A DNA stretch of 64,000 nt from JAQBVV01 sp965249205 (GCA_965249205.1 CBDFLL010000006.1:1550001-1614000), one strand, 5' to 3'; shown: positions 26,136 to 35,553, counted from the first letter of the stretch. Translations and numbers: made by a program. The notes: a model not told the origin generated them from the letters alone.

Positions 26136-27253
26136 CAGCGCCAGCCGTCCTTCGAGAACCGTTCCACGGCTGCGTCGTCCAGCACCACGCCGAGGCCCGG
26201 CTCCTGCGGGATTTCCAGGCCACCGTTCTTCACGTGCAACCGCGTCTTGAAGACCTCCATCAGATTGAGCACGTCGGTCCCGGTGAAAAACTCCACCCAG
26301 GTCGCATTCGGCGTAGCCGCCACGAGGTGTACGTGCAGGTCGGCCAACCAGTGCGGCGCCACGGTGATGCTGTGGGCGGCCGCTAGCGCGGCGATGCGTC
26401 GGAACTCGGTGATCCCGCCGCACACGCCGGCGTCCGGCTGGATGATGGAGGCCGCCTCCTTCTGAAGGATGTCCAGGAAATCCCATCGCGTCTGGTGAAT
26501 TTCACCGGTGGCGATTGGCACGTCCACGCCTCTGGCGATGGCGGCGCTGGCCTCCATCTCGTCGGGCATGGTCGGCTCCTCGACCCATGCGAGGTCAAAG
26601 TCCTCCCACTGCCGGATAGCCCTGATCGCCGAGGTGGCATCCTTCCACGCGTTGTTGGCGTCGGTCATCACCTCGACGTCGTCGCCGACCGCCTGTCGAA
26701 CCGCTGCGATGCGTGCCGCATCCTCGCGTGCGCTGACGCCGCCAACCTTGATCTTTACCGCGCGCAGCCCCGTCTCGACGTAGCCCTCGACCTCGCGGGC
26801 CAGGCCGTCGACGCCCTTGCCGGGCAGGTAGTACCCACCACTGGCGTAGGCGGGCACCGTGTCCTGGTGGTAGGCTCCGAGATATTTGTACAGCGGCAGC
26901 TCCGCGGCCTTGGCTGATGCGTCCCACAGCGCGGTATCGACGGCACTGATGGCGCGAAGCACCGCACCCCGGCGCCCCATGAGTAGAGATTCCCGGTACA
27001 TCGCGTCCCACACACCCTCGACCTGATGCGCGTCACGCCCAACCACGATGGGTGCGAGCAGGTCGCGAACGGCGTGGGTGACGATGTGGCCGGCGCCGTT
27101 GCCGCAGTAGCAGAATCCGAGCCCCTCCACGCCCGTGTCGGTCCGGACCTTCACGAGTGTGTAGTGACGTTCGTTGATCGTGCGGGTGGAGAACGACGTG
27201 GGGGTCTGAAGCGGAATGACTACACTGGTAGCCAGGACTTCCGTAACGGTCAT
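26135..27253 (-). CDS. mandelate racemase/enolase-superfamily dehydratase (second copy)
   Basis: The protein has 372 residues and a full active site: KIK (Lys167, Lys169), Asp198 (VMTDANN), Glu225 (AWVEEP), Glu251 (ATGEIH) and the general-acid/base His301 (VAPHWLADLH). This set is that of acid-sugar dehydratases and racemases of the mandelate racemase subgroup. It heads a minus-strand operon with the dehydrogenase and the IlvD-type dehydratase; its TGA overlaps the next ATG by one base. It differs substantially from the 18894-20084 copy, so the two are not recent duplicates. Confidence 0.88.
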   Translation of the reverse strand: MTVTEVLATSVVIPLQTPTSFSTRTINERHYTLVKVRTDTGVEGLGFCYCGNGAGHIVTHAVRDLLAPIVVGRDAHQVEGVWDAMYRESLLMGRRGAVLRAISAVDTALWDASAKAAELPLYKYLGAYHQDTVPAYASGGYYLPGKGVDGLAREVEGYVETGLRAVKIKVGGVSAREDAARIAAVRQAVGDDVEVMTDANNAWKDATSAIRAIRQWEDFDLAWVEEPTMPDEMEASAAIARGVDVPIATGEIHQTRWDFLDILQKEAASIIQPDAGVCGGITEFRRIAALAAAHSITVAPHWLADLHVHLVAATPNATWVEFFTGTDVLNLMEVFKTRLHVKNGGLEIPQEPGLGVVLDDAAVERFSKDGWR

Positions 27254-27401
27254 AACATCCTCGACAGCGAGTGGGATTTGAAGGGGCTAGCCGGATACCC
27301 GGCAGTATACTGCGCCGAAAGTTGTGCGGGGATGTTCCACTGACAATCGAAAATTGAAGCGACATCACCCGTTTGAGGTAAACACTCGGTAGAGGAGTTT
27401 T

Positions 27402-28388
27402 ATGGACGCGTTTCGCATGATAGCCGGCGCCAGGAAAATCGTGGAGGTGTGTACCGCGGTCACGCCCGGCGAGAAGGTCGTCATTGTCACCGACAGCAGC
27501 TTGATCGGGATCGCGGACGTCCTGGCGGCGGCGGCCCATGAGCGCAGCGCCGAAGTCGTGATCACGGTGATGGCGCCGGCCCGGATCGATGGTGCCGAGG
27601 CGCCGCGCGCGGTCGTCGAGGCGATGAAGGCCGCCGATGTCGCGATCATGCCTGTCAGTTATTCCATCAGCCATAGCGAAGGCATGCGCGAGGCGCTCGC
27701 GAGCGGAACACGGATAGCGGCCCTCTCCGGGTTCACCGAGGAGATGATGGTGCGGGGCGGTATCGAAGCAGACTTCCCGGCGCTGCGCCCGGTCTGTGAC
27801 GCGGTCGCAGCGGCGATGGGAGCGGCACAGAAAGCGGTCCTGACCACACCGGCCGGAACCGACGTGCGGATGAATCTGGCAGGGCGACCAGGAAACTCAC
27901 ACTCCTGTGTCGTCGATCAACCAGGGAAGTACACGGCGATCCCCAACATCGAGGCGAACATCTCACCGGTGGACGCTGAAGGCGTGATCGTGTTCGACGG
28001 GAGCATTCCCAACCTCCGCATGGGCGTCGTCGATGCGCCCGTGACGATCGAAGTGCGCGACGGCAGCATCGGCAAGATCACGGGCGGTCGGCACGCTACG
28101 ATTCTTCGAACCCTGTGGGAGCGGCAGGCGGACCCGAGTGTGTACAACATCGCGCAGCTGGCCGTCGGCCTCAATCCGGAGTGCACGGCGTTTACCGGTG
28201 TCTTCCTGAACGACCATGGCGCCAACGGGACCGTGCACATCGGCATCGGCACCAGCGCTGCCCTTGGTGGGAGCACGCAGTCGCCCATGCACTTCGACGG
28301 CATGATGTTCGAGCCGACGCTGCTGCTCGACGGGCAGGCGATCGTGAAAGACGGCGTTGTCGTCGCCGCCGCACCGACACCAGCGTGA
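27402..28388 (+). CDS. M29 aminopeptidase/NicX-like metalloenzyme
   Basis: The protein has 328 residues after a good GAGGAG. It resembles the family shared by M29 aminopeptidases and 2,5-dihydroxypyridine dioxygenase (NicX): LNPECTAFTGVFLNDHGANGTVHIGIG and SPMHFDGMM, where the HFD pair corresponds to the His/Asp metal ligands. The N-terminal half has a Rossmann-like pattern (GEKVVIVTDSSLIGIADVLAAAA). It diverges from the dehydratase operon across about 150 bp and is followed two bases later by a ModA-like protein. Ring-cleaving dioxygenase, peptidase or another hydrolase are all possible. Confidence 0.72.
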   Translation: MDAFRMIAGARKIVEVCTAVTPGEKVVIVTDSSLIGIADVLAAAAHERSAEVVITVMAPARIDGAEAPRAVVEAMKAADVAIMPVSYSISHSEGMREALASGTRIAALSGFTEEMMVRGGIEADFPALRPVCDAVAAAMGAAQKAVLTTPAGTDVRMNLAGRPGNSHSCVVDQPGKYTAIPNIEANISPVDAEGVIVFDGSIPNLRMGVVDAPVTIEVRDGSIGKITGGRHATILRTLWERQADPSVYNIAQLAVGLNPECTAFTGVFLNDHGANGTVHIGIGTSAALGGSTQSPMHFDGMMFEPTLLLDGQAIVKDGVVVAAAPTPA

Positions 28389-28389
28389 G

Positions 28390-29079
28390 ATGAACCTCAC
28401 CGCCCTGGCCACTATGGCCGTGGGGGCGCCGCTCCGCGTGCTGACGCAGGCGTTCGCCGAGCAGTCCGGGCACCATGTGCACGTGCAGGTCGATACCTCG
28501 CCGAATATCACGCGTCGCCTGGCGGCCGGCGAAATTGCTGACATCCTCATCGCGCAGACGACAACCGTCGATCAGCTGATCGCCGAGAGTCGGGCGTTCG
28601 CTGACAGCCGCGCACCCATCGGAAAGATCGGCGTCGGCGTGGCGATCAGCCGCGGAGGCGTACGCCCGGATATCTCGACAGCCGAGGCGCTGAAGGCAGC
28701 GCTGCTGCAGGCCGATGCGGTTGTATGTAGCGGGGGAGCGTCGGGCGTGCACGTCGAGCAAATGCTGCGCGACATCGGCATCGCCGACCGGATCTCGACG
28801 ACGACCGTACGGCTACCGAGCGGTGCCGCGGTCATGGAGCGGCTCGGGACGAGCCTCGGCAACGAGATCGGGTTCACGATGGTCAGCGAGATCAGGCTCG
28901 GGGAAGCCCATGGCGGATCGCTGGTCGGTCCACTCCCCACCGCCTTCCAGCGCTACACGGTGTACGACGCCGTGGTGATGTCCGGGTCGCAGGCGCCTGA
29001 CACCGCGCGCGCGTTTGTCCGTGTCATTGGGGCGCCGCCGGCGCGACAGACATTCGCGGCGAGCGGCTGGGAATTCTAG
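28390..29079 (+). CDS. ModA-like substrate-binding protein without an obvious signal peptide
   Basis: The ATG at 28390 lies one base after the previous stop and gives 229 residues. The type II binding-protein pattern is present: APLRVLTQAFAEQSGHHVHVQVDTSPNITRRLAAGEIADILIA, VVCSGGASGVHVEQMLRDIGI and GNEIGFTMVSEIRLGE...VGPLP. ModA relatives bind oxyanions or small organic acids, but no ABC permease or ATPase is adjacent. The N-terminus is only weakly hydrophobic, so it may be cytoplasmic. The stop TAG lies within a CTAG (29076-29079) that begins a hairpin element. Confidence 0.75.
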   Translation: MNLTALATMAVGAPLRVLTQAFAEQSGHHVHVQVDTSPNITRRLAAGEIADILIAQTTTVDQLIAESRAFADSRAPIGKIGVGVAISRGGVRPDISTAEALKAALLQADAVVCSGGASGVHVEQMLRDIGIADRISTTTVRLPSGAAVMERLGTSLGNEIGFTMVSEIRLGEAHGGSLVGPLPTAFQRYTVYDAVVMSGSQAPDTARAFVRVIGAPPARQTFAASGWEF

Positions 29080-29109
29080 AGCGCTTTTCAAGAGAATGAA
29101 AAGCGCTTT
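29076..29109. repeat. hairpin element at a CTAG stop codon
   Basis: The arms are AGCGCTTTTCA (29080 region) and TGAAAAGCGCTTT (29097-29109) around a six-base loop. It starts with CTAG at 29076, which also supplies the TAG stop of the upstream gene. A related pair of arms occurs inside the nested element at 58415-58472. It could act as an intrinsic hairpin, though no clean T-run follows. Confidence 0.65.
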
Positions 29110-29167
29110 GACGGCCGCGGTCGCGCTCTCTCCCTCGAACGTTAGCCGGCGACGTGGGCAATTAGAA

Positions 29168-29324
29168 CTAGAGACGGTTTCATAACCTCAAGACGGGTCC
29201 TGACCGCGGACAGCCCCATTCGTGCTCGGCGCCAACAACATCTGTCACGTGGAAGGCGCCTGCGGCGCGAACGGGGCGGCCCCGTCCGCCGCCACCCGCA
29301 GCGGGGTTATGAAACCGCCTCTAG
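29168..29324. repeat. MITE-like element of repeat family B with CTAG ends
   Basis: The terminal inverted repeats are CTAGAGACGGTTTCATAACC at the left and, on the other strand at the right, CTAGAGGCGGTTTCATAACC, one mismatch in 20. The 157-bp unit encodes nothing recognisable. The inner left part matches the repeats at 23407-23540 and 62566-62700. The terminal CTAG (29321-29324) is the left target site of IS copy 2. Confidence 0.8.
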
Positions 29325-30619
29325 CAGGCTGCTGAAGAACCCGGGTGATCGGGCCGTTTTCTAAGGATCATGCGAGTCACCACCGACCGACAACGGTGCG
29401 CACGGCTGTGCGCTGGCCCCGATCAAGGGGCCGGCGACACGCGCGGCCGGTGATCAGGGACACCTCGCCTCCAGATTCCGCAGCCGGACCAAGTTATAGA
29501 CCGTGGCGGCGAAGGTAAGCTGCCAATCCACGAGGGCGACACCGCGATGCCGGAGTTTGCGCAAGCCGCCGACGGTCTTCATCCAGCCAAAGACCTGTTC
29601 TACGAGTTTCCGTTTCCGCTGACTGACGTGATAGCCCGCATGCCGCGTGGTCCGGCCATCGATCGCACTCCAGCGGACCTTCTGAGCAACGTGGGGCGTG
29701 ACGGCCCGGATACGGACAGCGGCCACAAAGCTTGCCACATCGTAGCCCTTGTCCGCCCCGACCGTGCTGCCCGGCGGCGCGCTGGCCTCCAGCAACAGCG
29801 CCGCTGCCTCGCGTTCGGCGGTCCCCGTCGCGTGAGTCGCGCAGACGTTGGCGACAAGTCCCTGTCGATTGTCCAGCAGCACGTGGCCCAGATACGCCAG
29901 CTTGGCTTCCTTCCCCTGGCCCTTCCGAGGCAGCATCGCCTCCGGATCGGTCGTCGACTGGTGCGTGTCGTTGCGCCGCCGCTCCCCGTGGAAGTTGACC
30001 GTGGGATTCCCGGGGTCATCGGGCGGGTCGCTCTCCGCCGCGTCCCGGCACCGAAAGCTCTTCAGGCTGGCCCACGCTTCCAATTGGGTCCCATCCACAG
30101 TGAAGTGTTCGTCCGAGAGCAGCCCGGCCGCCCGCGCGTGGGCCTGCACCGCATCAAAGAAGGCGGCCGCGAGATCGCCCGCCAGCAGCCGGTCGCGATT
30201 CTTGGTAAACGTGGTGGGATGCCAAACCGGGTCGTCCAAATTCAAGCCCACGAACCAGCGGAACAGCAGGTTGTAATTGAGCTCTTCCATCAGCAGCCGC
30301 TCGCTCCGCACCGTGTAGAGCACCTGCAGCAACAACGCGCGCAGCAGCTGTTCCGGCGGGATCGACGGACGCCCTGTGTTGGCGTACAGGCCGGCGAACC
30401 TGCGCGACATCGTTCTCAGCGCTTCGTCCGTCAGCGCGCGAACCGCGCGGAGCGGATGGTCGGCTGGCACGCGCTGTTCCGGCGACAGGTAGCTGAACAT
30501 GTGAGTGCTTTGCTCATCGTGTCCGCGCATGATGGGGCTCCCTTCAGCGGTGTTGGGAGCATGGTAGTACGCCGGGATCGATCTGTCGATCCCATTTCAC
30601 GGAGTTTTTCAGCAGCCTG
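29325..30619 (-). mobile_element. 1295-bp IS5/IS1182-like insertion sequence, copy 2
   Basis: Same structure as copy 1, flanked by CTAG at 29321-29324 and 30620-30623. The left CTAG is the end of a MITE-like element and the right CTAG forms the stop codon of the HpcH/HpaI aldolase gene, so the IS lies exactly at that gene's end. Confidence 0.93.
29454..30530 (-). CDS. DDE transposase (IS5/IS1182-like), copy 2
   Basis: This 358-residue protein is identical to the copy at 2206-3282, with the same three acidic residues (Asp146, Asp260, Glu311). The gene is intact. Confidence 0.93.
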   Translation of the reverse strand: MRGHDEQSTHMFSYLSPEQRVPADHPLRAVRALTDEALRTMSRRFAGLYANTGRPSIPPEQLLRALLLQVLYTVRSERLLMEELNYNLLFRWFVGLNLDDPVWHPTTFTKNRDRLLAGDLAAAFFDAVQAHARAAGLLSDEHFTVDGTQLEAWASLKSFRCRDAAESDPPDDPGNPTVNFHGERRRNDTHQSTTDPEAMLPRKGQGKEAKLAYLGHVLLDNRQGLVANVCATHATGTAEREAAALLLEASAPPGSTVGADKGYDVASFVAAVRIRAVTPHVAQKVRWSAIDGRTTRHAGYHVSQRKRKLVEQVFGWMKTVGGLRKLRHRGVALVDWQLTFAATVYNLVRLRNLEARCP

Positions 30620-31534
30620 CTAGTTACCGGCCTGCATCTGGGCGCGAGCCGCCCTCAGCGCCTCGTCCATCTGCACCTGGAGCCCTCCGCCACCCAGACC
30701 TACCACTCGAAACCCCTGCTGCAGTCGCTTGACCACATCCGCGGTCTTGACCGTGATGGCACACGGCACGTCGTGAGCCTGGCAGGCCTTGAGGACCGTC
30801 TGAATCGCCGCTTCGTGCTCGGGTGCCCCGCTCGGAACTCCCAGCGAATAGGAGAGGTCGTTGGGCCCAACGAACAGGACGCCGATCCCGGGAACCGAGA
30901 GGATCTCGTCGATGTTTCGCACCCCTTCCGCCGTTTCGACCTGCAACAGCAGGAGTAGTTCACCGTCGGGCTCGACCGGCCACAGGTCTGCGCGCCTGCT
31001 GTATTCCGGTCTCGACAGGCCCCAGAGCCAGGCCGTCGGCATGTTGCCATTACCCCTGAGGCCTCTTGGTTCAGGATGGGGAGCCCCTCCCCGCGGCGGG
31101 AAGCGTGCCGATCGCACGGCCTGCAGCGCCTGCTCTTTGGTTTCGATCGTAGGAAACATAACGCCGAACGCACCGAGGTCGAGCACCTGCTTGACGATCG
31201 ACTCGTTCAGATCGCGTCCGTAGGTGGGGATCCGGACCAGGGCTGGCACGCGCACCGCCAAGTTGCCTTGCTGCGCGATGGCCGCCTTGTCCGTCATCCC
31301 AAGCAGGAACATCTGCAACCGCTCGAAATCCATCGCCTGATGCTCCATGTCCAGGATGATGAAGTCGAGATCGGAGGTCGCGAACTGTCGGGCCGCAAAC
31401 AACGAGAAGTCATAGATGATCGCGCCGGCGATCGATTCGCCACGCGCCAGCTTGTCAATCGCGCCGTTCAGCCGCACCGGCGGAGGTTGACCCGAGCCGG
31501 ATCCGTCACCCGGGGTAGAAGAGTTAGTTGCCAT
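30620..31534 (-). CDS. HpcH/HpaI-family aldolase
   Basis: The ATG at 31534 (MATNSST) gives 304 residues. Family features are FDLDFIILDMEHQAMDFERLQ-like N-terminal strands, RIPTYGRDLNESIVKQVLDLGAFGVMFPTIETKEQA, QVETAEGVRNIDEILSVPGIGVLFVGPNDLSYSLG (metal-binding Glu and Asp) and the closing AITVKTADVVKRLQQGF. These class II aldolases cleave 2-keto-3-deoxy or 4-hydroxy-2-keto acids to pyruvate plus an aldehyde. That would complete a dehydratase-aldolase route for an acid sugar with the upstream genes. The stop codon TAG is formed by the CTAG next to IS copy 2, whose insertion left the frame intact. Confidence 0.86.
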   Translation of the reverse strand: MATNSSTPGDGSGSGQPPPVRLNGAIDKLARGESIAGAIIYDFSLFAARQFATSDLDFIILDMEHQAMDFERLQMFLLGMTDKAAIAQQGNLAVRVPALVRIPTYGRDLNESIVKQVLDLGAFGVMFPTIETKEQALQAVRSARFPPRGGAPHPEPRGLRGNGNMPTAWLWGLSRPEYSRRADLWPVEPDGELLLLLQVETAEGVRNIDEILSVPGIGVLFVGPNDLSYSLGVPSGAPEHEAAIQTVLKACQAHDVPCAITVKTADVVKRLQQGFRVVGLGGGGLQVQMDEALRAARAQMQAGN

Positions 31535-31887
31535 GATGTGTGCTGCCCAAGACTGGTATTCGACCAAGTGCGCTAGGTAAGGAAGGAAGGTATCGAGACA
31601 CGACGGTTCCCTGATATTACGACAAGTGACGGGGCGGTCATTGCCGTCGCGCCCTGATCCGTGGAGGCGACGACCTGGAGGCCGCTCGCGTCGGCTCTCG
31701 TCCTGGACGCGTACGTCGGGCACATGCCGCGGACGCGCGCCGAGGACACGCACTGCGGACGCGTACCGCGACCGCGACAACGGACGGGCCCCGCGGACGC
31801 GTACGGTAGGCCCTTACCGAATGGTGTCAAGATCGAACCGAAGATAAATCTGTTGCCATACTCCTGCCACTGCACACACCAACACAC
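31535..31887. other. intergenic region with GCGGACGCG repeats
   Basis: This 353-bp gap between divergent genes holds three to four spaced copies of GCGGACGCG(TAC) between about 31720 and 31810. No convincing gene is present. It must contain both promoters; no clear -35/-10 pair could be assigned. Confidence 0.4.
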
Positions 31888-32991
31888 ATGTCCGGCCCGT
31901 TCGGCCAGCGCACGGTGGTCAGGTATGGACGAGCTGTGGTAAATCCCGCCAACCCGCCCTGCGCGTGGATTCTCGATTCGGGTGGCGCGGGTCGCGGCGC
32001 GTGGCAAGGTGGCGTCATCTACGAAATGATGCGATCGGCTCGCCGGCATGGGGGCTATCCCACGATCGCGATGGGCGCCTCCGCGGGAGGCTATGCCGCC
32101 GCCGATGTCGCTACCGGCACCGAGGCGACCGTCCTCAAGGGCTGGACCGCGTGGGGATCTCCCGACATCCTGGGGCGCTACCCGCTGTCTGCGTTGGTGG
32201 CCAGCGAGTGGCCACGTAGCCGTTTTCGCCGGCATCTGCACGCCTCCATCCGCTACGTCATGGAGGATGCCGAAGTTGATGGCGTCTTCGACGGGTCCGC
32301 CCCGAGGACGTTGCTCATCTTTACGTCGCGCATCGGGCGTCGCGACGGACGCGTCACCGGGCGGGCGGATCTGGCGAAACTGTTTGCGATGGCTGCCACC
32401 CGCAAACTCCCTGGGCCACTGAAGTACATACCTCGCTACCACGTGGACCCGGTCGTGTTTGGCACCAACCTTCCCGAGACGCTGCACTCCGAGTTCGTGC
32501 GCCCGCTCACGAAGGACAACTACCACTGCGCCATCGAGGCCTCGTGTCTGGTGCCCCTTGCGATGGGCCCCGCGCTCCAACCCGCGCTGCTCTCGCCCGA
32601 TCGCGCCTATCCGGACGACACGCGGGCCGTGTTCGTCGACGGGGGATTCGCCTTGAAGATGCCGATGGCGATCTTCGAGGAGGACCCGCGATTCCGCGAC
32701 CTGGCCCGCTGGGCGGCCACGCCTCGCACCGTCATCTTCTGTTGCGATCCCGACGGGCGACTCTGGGAAACGAGCATGCGACAGCGCGCCTTGAACGACC
32801 ATCCCGCCGTCACTCGTGCCATCGCGAACAACACGCTGCTGGTTGTTCATCCCGACCATGTTGTCGAAGCGGGGTTCCTGTGCTTCGACCCTGCCGTGAT
32901 CATGCGCACGTTCAACCGTGGTCGAGAACAAGGCCGCCGCCTACTCGCCGCGCAGCACGTGCGCCGGTTTCTGGCAGGCGCGACCGGTTAA
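31888..32991 (+). CDS. patatin-like phospholipase
   Basis: The protein has 367 residues. Patatin elements are in order: a Gly-rich oxyanion loop (ILDSGGAGRGAWQGGVIYEM), the nucleophile elbow GASAG (MGASAGGYAAAD) and the catalytic Asp in FVDGGFALKMP. These enzymes use a Ser-Asp dyad to hydrolyse acyl esters of phospholipids. No signal peptide is seen, so it acts in the cytoplasm or on the inner leaflet, or leaves by another route. The start has no clear ribosome site, and a later start before NPANPPCAW is possible. Confidence 0.82.
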   Translation: MSGPFGQRTVVRYGRAVVNPANPPCAWILDSGGAGRGAWQGGVIYEMMRSARRHGGYPTIAMGASAGGYAAADVATGTEATVLKGWTAWGSPDILGRYPLSALVASEWPRSRFRRHLHASIRYVMEDAEVDGVFDGSAPRTLLIFTSRIGRRDGRVTGRADLAKLFAMAATRKLPGPLKYIPRYHVDPVVFGTNLPETLHSEFVRPLTKDNYHCAIEASCLVPLAMGPALQPALLSPDRAYPDDTRAVFVDGGFALKMPMAIFEEDPRFRDLARWAATPRTVIFCCDPDGRLWETSMRQRALNDHPAVTRAIANNTLLVVHPDHVVEAGFLCFDPAVIMRTFNRGREQGRRLLAAQHVRRFLAGATG

Positions 32992-33110
32992 CGCGAATTT
33001 CATTATCGCGTGGCTCCTGAGGAACCGAAATGGGTGCCCGCGTCCGTCGAGCAAGAGGGGATAGATGGCTGCGTACTCCATGGAATCTCGGAAGTACCAG
33101 AACCGTCCGC

Positions 33111-33159
33111 CAGGTACAAGTGAAATCCGCGCTAGGTGGCGCCCGTCTACTAGCGCGGA
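33111..33159. repeat. palindromic repeat family A with CTAG
   Basis: CAGGTACAAGTGAAATCCGC (from 33111) runs into GCTAG; an inverted partner CTAGCGCGGA follows at 33150-33159, pairing with TCCGCGCTAG at 33126-33135. The first segment recurs inverted and identical at 59943-59964 and with one mismatch at 21743. It lies in the 313-bp gap 32992-33304, in which I see no gene. Confidence 0.7.
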
Positions 33160-33304
33160 GGCCGGCCCCCTCGTCGCGATGGGCCAGTGTGCGCCTCGGG
33201 AGGCATCGGAACGAAGATACGAGAGTCTTGTCGTCGCTCGTCGCGGATGTATCGGACGGCCGGAATTGCTTGCCGGTCGCGTCCCACAACAGAGGTAGTT
33301 CCTG

Positions 33305-35553
33305 ATGAATGTCTCCCTAGGCGGCCTTGGGGCCGCAGGCCTCCTCGCAGCCGCCACCGCGACTGCGCTGACACAGACTCCGACTCTGGCACAGGCCCCG
33401 AACGCCGTGTCCCCGCTCATGTGCGACCTCGCAGGCTATGCACCGACGAGCGCCATCACCGCCCGGCTGTCCGGTGATGTGCTGCTAGTCCAGTGGCCAG
33501 GAGCAGGGGAGGAGCGGTTACGCCTCGGACTCAGCATCGTCGATGGCACGCCGACCATCGCCGAGTTGGCCGTCCAAGGCGACAGCGACGCCTGGGCGAC
33601 CCTCGCCACCGATGCGAAGATCGAGTTCACGGTCACCGAAGGGCTTCGACGGATCAGCAACCAGCAGCTCAGGCCGTTGCGTGATCTGGGCGTAGAACTG
33701 ACCCAAGACGTCATCGACAAGTACAAGTGGGATGTCTTCTGGGACGCGCCGCTCGACCTCCGCACAGAAATTGGCGGGGCAACCCACCGCCGGCAGAGGG
33801 CGTGGCCGAGCAGCCCGGCCTGCCTCGATCGCCCGACGAGATCCGACGCGCCGACGCCGTCTACAACGCCTCTGGCTGCTCGGTGATGACGGACGGCGCG
33901 CGGCTGGAGGTCACGTTCCCTGGCATGCGGCTCGGCTCTTTCTCCGGGGAGCTGGTGCTGACCGTATACGAGGGGACCAACCTCATTCGCGTGGAGGCTG
34001 TGGCGTCGACGGATCTCCCTTCGGTGGCCTACAAGTACGACCTCGGCCTTACCGGCCTTGACGTCGAGGGGAGCACGGTGGCGTGGCGGGACATCGCCAA
34101 CGAGGGCCACGTCTATTCGCTTCAAGGTCCAGCCAACACCGATCACGTGGCCCTGCGAGCCGCCAATCGAGTGGTAGTCGCCGAGACCAACGGCGGTGCC
34201 ATCGCCGCGTTTCCGCCGCCGCACACGTTCTTCTGGGCGCGCGAGGTCGAGATCAATGTCGGCAACAACTGGTACCGGAAGGATGACGAGTCGTCGTTCA
34301 GTTTCGGCATCCGCCAGGGTGAAGCAGAGGTCGTCGAGAGATACCTGGCGAACTGGTCCCTCTACAGTGCGCCGCCCGGGTCCGAGCAGCATATGGCGGG
34401 CTATTTCTACCCGACGCTCGGCGCAGCATCGGTCGCGTTCGACAGCGCGCTCGCCTTTACCAACGGAGACGTCTACAGACCACTGCCGGGGTATCAGGTG
34501 CTGGGCAGCCACTACCACACCGATCTGGGTCGGGATCTTCTTGCGTCAGGCAGCCTCGACACCCGGTTGTCAGACTTCGAGGTGCTGCGCGCGGCCGGCA
34601 TCAACATCGCGGGCCCGGTCGATCGACCCCGCGACGCCACCCAGCTCGAGGAGCTCCACTGGCTGTTCGAGGGAGCGCCGCGTCACTCGGACGACGCCTT
34701 CATGGTGATGCCGGAGATGGAGAATACCAATCTCCTCGGCGGCCACTGGGACCTGCTCTTCTCGCACCCCGTCTACTACGTCGATGAGCGCGCCCCGGGC
34801 ACGCCTCTGGTGACCGAACACCCTGATTACGGTCGGATGTACAACGTCGGGAGCGCCGAGGACCTCATGACCATGATCGAGGCCGAGGACATGCTCGTCT
34901 ACATGCCTCACCCACGGACGAAAGGCTCCACTGGCTTCCCGGACGCCGTCGCGGACACACCTCAGTTTCTTAGCGACCGTTACCGCGGCGTGGGCTGGCG
35001 GTGGGGTATGGGGTCTGACCTGTCCGAGATTCGACTCTCTGAGTTTCGCGTGATTCCGTTGCTCGACGAAATGAACAATTGGATCGCCGACTCTGCGCTT
35101 CGGCCGAAGTATCTGTTGGCCATCACCGAGACCTATGACAAGGCCCCGGGCGACGACATCTACGCGAACGGCCCGGTGAGCTACTTGCGGATCGGAGATC
35201 TGCCGGAGCCGGGCGACTACTCGCCGGTCATTGACGCCTTGAAGAACGGAAACTACTTCGTGACGTCCGGCGAGGTGCTCATCCCGTCCCATGCGTACGA
35301 GGGCGCGGGGGCCAACGCCACACTCACGGCGACCGTCCAGTGGACCTTTCCACTTGATTTCGTCGAGGTTGTGCACGGCAACGGCGACACCACCGAGACG
35401 CAGATGGTCTCGACCAAGGATCTGCCGCCCTTCGGCAGCCACACGTTCACCATTCCGTTCGACGCGACAGGGCAGGCCTGGGTGCGCTTCGCCGCGTGGG
35501 ATTCGGCCGGCAACGGCGCGATGACGATGCCAGTCCGACTGGTGGAGAACTAG
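33305..35553 (+). pseudogene. large secreted protein of unknown function, frameshifted near 33776
   Basis: The 5' frame (33305-33886) starts with a signal peptide (MNVSLGGLGAAGLLAAATATALTQ) and reads to DLRTEIGG. The 3' frame (33727-35553) carries on in sense from NPPPAEGVAEQPGLPRS. Restoring one G in the run at about 33774-33778 joins them into a protein of roughly 749 residues. The 3' part contains a histidine-rich stretch with PHP-like features (YQVLGSHYHTDLGRD, FMVMPEMENTNLLGGHWDLLFSHPVYY, YMPHPRTKG) and a beta-rich C-terminus with an invariant-looking SGEVLIPSH. I do not recognise a named family with certainty. It is either a pseudogene or an assembly error. Confidence 0.65.

Noticed and set aside
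33776..33780. Programmed -1 frameshift in the large secreted protein gene
   Set aside because: The site has no classical X-XXY-YYZ slippery heptamer and no obvious stimulatory structure; loss of one G is the simpler explanation.
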